DNA of 64,000 nt from NCBI RefSeq assembly GCF_000341085.1, contig NZ_ANBA01000016.1:1-64000 (forward strand). Direction: 5' to 3'. A program made the translations under genes and the position numbers. The notes beneath the pieces are model-generated. The model did not search any database, was not told where the DNA came from, and saw nothing but the letters and a program-made list of their open reading frames with translations. Positions 60,807 through 64,000 of the stretch are shown one piece after another (within the stretch, counting starts at the first letter, position 1; each line of letters starts with the position of its first letter). Origin of the DNA: Nocardiopsis ganjiahuensis DSM 45031 (lineage in GTDB: Bacteria; Actinomycetota; Actinomycetes; Streptosporangiales; Streptosporangiaceae).

Positions 60807-63527
60807 TCAGAACGTCACCCCGCGCAGTCGGCGGGGACCGGCGTCGGGGCGCACGTCAGGGGCTTCGCGCAGCCACATGCGGGCACCCAGGACGTGGGCT
60901 CCGGTGGCGTTGACCAGGACGGGGTCCAGGTCCACGTAGCCGATCTCGGGGAAGGCCTCCACCAGGCGGGACACCCGGATGAGCAGTTCCTCCAAGGCCT
61001 CGACGTTGGGCTGTTCGGCCAGCGAGGTGGCCCCCGCGGGCAGTCCGAACAGCAGCGGCGCGGCGCGGACCGCGTGGATGAGGTCGGCGGCGTCCATGTC
61101 GGTCAGCGGCGCCAGCCGGAACGCCCGGTCGTCGAGCAGTTCGGCGGTGACGTCGGCCAGCCCGAAGGAGACCACCGAGCCGAAGGACTGGTTGTCGCCG
61201 GCGCGTACCACCGTGGGCACACCGGGCGCCGCCATGCGCTGGACGACCAGCTCCGCCTCGCCGCCGAAGCGGTCCAGCAGGGAGAGGTAGGCGCTCCGGA
61301 CGTCCTCGGGGGTGCGCAGGTCGGCGCGGACGAACGTGCCGCCCGCGCGCACCCGCAGGTCGGGGGCGTCGGCCTTGACCACCGCGGGGTAACCGAGTTC
61401 GCCGGCGGCGACCACGGCCTCCTCCGCGGAGTTGACCTTGATGTCGGGGTAGGCGGCGATGCCGTAGCAGGCCAGGAGGTCGCGGGCGTCCTCCGGGGAG
61501 ATCGCCGTCTCCTCGTCGTAGCGGCGCTCACCGCCGAACCAGGCGACGTCCTCCATGGCCGGGGTCGCCTTCTTGAGCGCGCGGCCGATGGTGGCCCGGG
61601 CCCGGGCGCGGTCGATGTCGGGCAGCTCGGGGTGGCGTCCGGGTTTGCGGTTGCGCCACTGGGCGTAGCGGGTGGCGTGGGCGACGGCGCGCACGGCGTC
61701 CTCGGGCGAGGGGTAGGAGGGGACCGAGCCGTGCAGGGTCTGGCCCTGGTCCCCGACGTGCCGCAGCTCCTCGGGGATGCCCTGGCGGGCCAGGTAGGTG
61801 GTGACGATGGGCTTGTCGGAGTCCAGTGAGCGGGCGCGCAGGACGCGGGCCACGTCGTCGCCGATCGGGTGCAGGGCCGGGACGAAGACCACCACGACCG
61901 AGTGCACGTCCTCGGCGGCCAGAGCGGCCCGGATCGCGGTGTCGAAGTCCTCCGCGGTGGCCTGCGGGCCCAGGTTGACCGGGTCGTGCGGTTTGAGTCC
62001 CTGGCGGACGGCGGCGTCCTTGACCAGCAGCTCCAGGGAGTCGGAGTTGCCGATGATGCCCACGCGCGGCCCGTCCGGCAGCGGCTGGTAGGCGAACACC
62101 TGGGCGGCGTCGAACATCTGGGTGATGTCGTCCACACGCACCACGCCGGCCTGCTGGAACAGGGAGGTGACGGCGTAGTCGGGCAGGGCCAGTCCCCCTG
62201 CGGCGTGGCCGGTGGGCGTGGTCTGCGCCGAGCCGCCGCTGCGCACCGCCACGACCGGCTTCTGCTTGGCCAGGCGCCGCGCCAGCCGGGTGAACTTGCG
62301 CGGGTTGCCCAGGGACTCCAGGTACTGGAGCACGACGTGGGTGGCGGGGTCCTCCTGCCAGTACTGCATGAGGTCGTTGCCGGACACGTCGGCGCGGTTG
62401 CCCGCGGAGACGAAGGTGGACAGGCCCATCCCGCGCTCGGCCACCCGCTGGAGGATGGCCCGGCCCAGGGCGCCGGACTGGGAGAAGAACCCGATCGGCC
62501 CCTGGGGCGGCAGGTCCGGGGACAGGGTGGCGTTGAGGGAGACCGAGGGGTCGCTGTTGGCGATGCCCAGGCAGTTGGGCCCGACCACGCGCATACCGGC
62601 GGCGCGGGCGGTGCGCACCAGTTCGTCCTGGCGTGCCCTCCCCTCGGGTCCGACCTCGCCGAACCCGGAGCTGACCACGATCAGCCCGTGCACACCCTTC
62701 TCGGCGCACTGCTCGACCACGTCGACGACCGTGTCGGCGCGCACCGCCACGACGGCCAGGTCGACCTGGTCGGGGATGTCCAGGACGGAGGGATAGGCGC
62801 GCACGCCCACCACGGCCTTGGCCTCGGGGTGGACGGGGTAGACGGGGCCCTGGAACTCCCCGCCGAGCAGGTTGCGCAGGGCGGTCTGGCCGATGGTGTG
62901 CGCGGTGCGGCTGGCACCGATGACCGCGACGGACTCGGGGAAGAGCAGGCGGGCGATGGAGCGCGACTCGGCGCGCTGCTCACGGGCCCGCATGACCTCC
63001 TTGGAGTCGTCCGTGGGCTGGAGGTCCAGGGTGAGCCGGATGACGCCCTCGTCGAAGGTCTGCTGTGCGGTGTAACCGGCTTCGCGGAAGACGTTGATCA
63101 TGCGCCGGTTCTCGGGCAGCACGTCGGCGATGAAGCGGCGCACCCCGCGTTCGCGGGCGGCGGCTCCGATGTGCTCCAGGAGCACCGAGGCCAGGCCCCG
63201 GCCCTGGTGCCCGTCCTCCACGACGAAGGCCACCTCGGCTTCCTCCGGGGCGACCTTGTCGTAGCGCACCACGGAGACGAGGGTGCCGGAGATGGTGGCC
63301 ACCAGGGCCACCCGGTCTTCGTAGTCGACCGTGGTGAAACGTTTCACGTCACGGTCGGAGAGCTTGGGGTAGGGCGCGAAGAACCGGTAGTAGATCGTCT
63401 CCGGCGAGAGCCGGGAGTGGAACTCACGCAGCAGGTCGGCGTCGTCAGGGGTGATGGGGCGCAGGTGCGCGGTGCCTCCGTCGGTCAGAACGACGTCGGC
63501 TTCCCAATGGTTCGGGTAGGACTGCAC
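60807..63527 (-). CDS. GNAT acetyltransferase fused to NDP-forming acyl-CoA synthetase
   Basis: A 906-residue two-part protein. The N-terminal GNAT domain (about 1-170) has AFVVEDGHQGRGLASVLLEH; the rest is an NDP-forming acyl-CoA synthetase-like unit with CoA-binding (SVAVIGASRTAHTIGQTALR), succinyl-CoA-ligase-like (FFSQSGALGRAIL) and ATP-grasp (YPAVVKADAPDLRVRAGGTF) domains. Same layout as the PatZ/Pat protein lysine acetyltransferases that silence acetyl-CoA synthetase. In this reading the sirtuin at 3361 could be the opposing deacylase. Start GTG 63527 has TAGTCT a few bases upstream, so the mRNA may be leaderless. Confidence 0.88.
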   Translation of the reverse strand: MQSYPNHWEADVVLTDGGTAHLRPITPDDADLLREFHSRLSPETIYYRFFAPYPKLSDRDVKRFTTVDYEDRVALVATISGTLVSVVRYDKVAPEEAEVAFVVEDGHQGRGLASVLLEHIGAAARERGVRRFIADVLPENRRMINVFREAGYTAQQTFDEGVIRLTLDLQPTDDSKEVMRAREQRAESRSIARLLFPESVAVIGASRTAHTIGQTALRNLLGGEFQGPVYPVHPEAKAVVGVRAYPSVLDIPDQVDLAVVAVRADTVVDVVEQCAEKGVHGLIVVSSGFGEVGPEGRARQDELVRTARAAGMRVVGPNCLGIANSDPSVSLNATLSPDLPPQGPIGFFSQSGALGRAILQRVAERGMGLSTFVSAGNRADVSGNDLMQYWQEDPATHVVLQYLESLGNPRKFTRLARRLAKQKPVVAVRSGGSAQTTPTGHAAGGLALPDYAVTSLFQQAGVVRVDDITQMFDAAQVFAYQPLPDGPRVGIIGNSDSLELLVKDAAVRQGLKPHDPVNLGPQATAEDFDTAIRAALAAEDVHSVVVVFVPALHPIGDDVARVLRARSLDSDKPIVTTYLARQGIPEELRHVGDQGQTLHGSVPSYPSPEDAVRAVAHATRYAQWRNRKPGRHPELPDIDRARARATIGRALKKATPAMEDVAWFGGERRYDEETAISPEDARDLLACYGIAAYPDIKVNSAEEAVVAAGELGYPAVVKADAPDLRVRAGGTFVRADLRTPEDVRSAYLSLLDRFGGEAELVVQRMAAPGVPTVVRAGDNQSFGSVVSFGLADVTAELLDDRAFRLAPLTDMDAADLIHAVRAAPLLFGLPAGATSLAEQPNVEALEELLIRVSRLVEAFPEIGYVDLDPVLVNATGAHVLGARMWLREAPDVRPDAGPRRLRGVTF

Positions 63528-63735
63528 GACTGCGAGACTAGACGACAATCGGTCGAATCCGGGGAAAGTCCATGCGGGCTCCCCGAAATCCCCTCCCCGG
63601 GACCCGCCCGCCGAAGGGCTTGGGGCCCGTCTCAGCCGGGCGCCGCGTACCCTGGTGCGGTGGGTCCGTCGACCCTCGGCAGCCCTTGTGTGACCGCGTG
63701 TCCGGGGTGCTGTCAGTTCGTTACCCGACACTGAT

Positions 63736-63751
63736 CGTTAAGCTGTTAACG
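63736..63751. promoter_or_regulatory. inverted repeat CGTTAA-GCTG-TTAACG
   Basis: A perfect 6-bp inverted repeat around a four-base centre, 45 bp upstream of the PfkB kinase start and 200 bp from the divergent GNAT-synthetase gene. Candidate operator. Confidence 0.4.
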
Positions 63752-63795
63752 TCGTGCGGGCACAGATTCTCAAACCCTCGGTGGTGGCTGGCGAA

Positions 63796-64000
63796 ATGAC
63801 TCGAGTGGTCGTGATCGGTGACCTGATGACCGATGCCGTCGCGCGCGCGTTCCACCCGTTGGCCCGCGGCAGCGACACCCCTGCGTCAGTGATCATGTAC
63901 GGCGGCGGTTCCGGGGCGAACATAGCCTCGTGGCTCGCGGTCGAGGGTACCGAAACCACGTTCGTCGGCCGTCGCGGCTCCGACATCACCGGACGCACCC
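63796..64000 (+). CDS. PfkB-family carbohydrate kinase, 5' part
   Basis: First 68 codons of a ribokinase/PfkB-type sugar kinase; the rest is beyond the window. The product starts MTRVVVIGDLMTDAVARAF and has the sugar-pocket motif GGGSGANIASWLAVEG followed by FVGRRGSDITG, as usual for residues 40-65 of this family. ATG 63796 has only a weak GGCTGG upstream. Substrate cannot be told from this part. Confidence 0.82.
   Translation, partial: MTRVVVIGDLMTDAVARAFHPLARGSDTPASVIMYGGGSGANIASWLAVEGTETTFVGRRGSDITGRT

Overview
The window is chromosomal DNA from a very GC-rich actinomycete. I infer the Nocardiopsis/Streptosporangiales neighbourhood from the codon use, the F420-dependent LLM oxidoreductases, the actinobacterial families DUF3145, DUF5998 and DUF1707, and the frequent GTG starts and GTGA/ATGA gene overlaps. 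No rRNA, tRNA, CRISPR array or intact transposon was seen.

Layout. 1-1.6 kb: two genes of a NitT/TauT-type ABC importer, the permease running off the left edge. 1.9-5.8 kb: a PIG-L deacetylase, a metal-handling stretch (a YHS mini-protein behind two CsoR-like operators; a Zur box, an Mrf-like CobW-family protein and cysteine-free ribosomal protein S18), and a sirtuin. 6-12.4 kb: an MFS pseudogene stump, then a LacI regulator divergent from a xylo-oligosaccharide ABC importer and a GH43 xylosidase, with CGAAAG/CTTTCG operators. 12.8-15.3 kb: a cyclase and a ThDP enzyme, overlapping. 15.4-20.8 kb: a second sugar operon (lipoprotein, two permeases, secreted GH16 beta-glucanase) facing a GntR/UTRA regulator with ACTGGTC-type sites. 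21-31 kb: LysE/LysG exporter pair, a second LacI regulator, an FHA-like protein with a predicted C-terminal DNA-binding region, an F420 oxidoreductase, an acyl-CoA ligase divergent from an acyl-CoA dehydrogenase, and a methyltransferase.

31.4-39.4 kb is a complete form I carbon monoxide dehydrogenase operon in the order M-S-L, then XdhC/CoxF-like, D, G, E, nearly every junction overlapping or a few bases wide. The CoxL active-site signature AYACSFR is present. Two maturation proteins carry likely copper-binding extras: a YHS domain fused to the XdhC protein and a four-fold His-Met repeat in CoxG. A LysR gene runs into the 3' end of coxE. 40.6-46.8 kb: HxlR regulator, aldo/keto reductase, small monooxygenase, lipoprotein, and an aspartate 4-decarboxylase/AspT antiporter pair. 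47-53.3 kb: a PucR-type regulator with twin hairpins, an F420 oxidoreductase, a PEBP protein, an ATP-grasp/inositol-phosphatase pair, DUF1707 and DUF3145.

53.5-58 kb holds the most unusual locus: a sigma factor with a shrunken region 4, a small beta-rich protein and a TPR-CHAT (caspase-like) protease with its His/Cys residues intact. A CPBP membrane protease gene, bounded by identical 16-bp direct repeats, sits between the second and third genes. The layout resembles the sigma/anti-sigma/CHAT logic of type III-E CRISPR proteases, but here without CRISPR. 58-64 kb: a metallo-beta-lactamase-fold protein next to a relic end of an IS200/IS605 element, an enoyl-CoA hydratase, DUF5998, a GNAT-acyl-CoA synthetase fusion, and the start of a PfkB sugar kinase.
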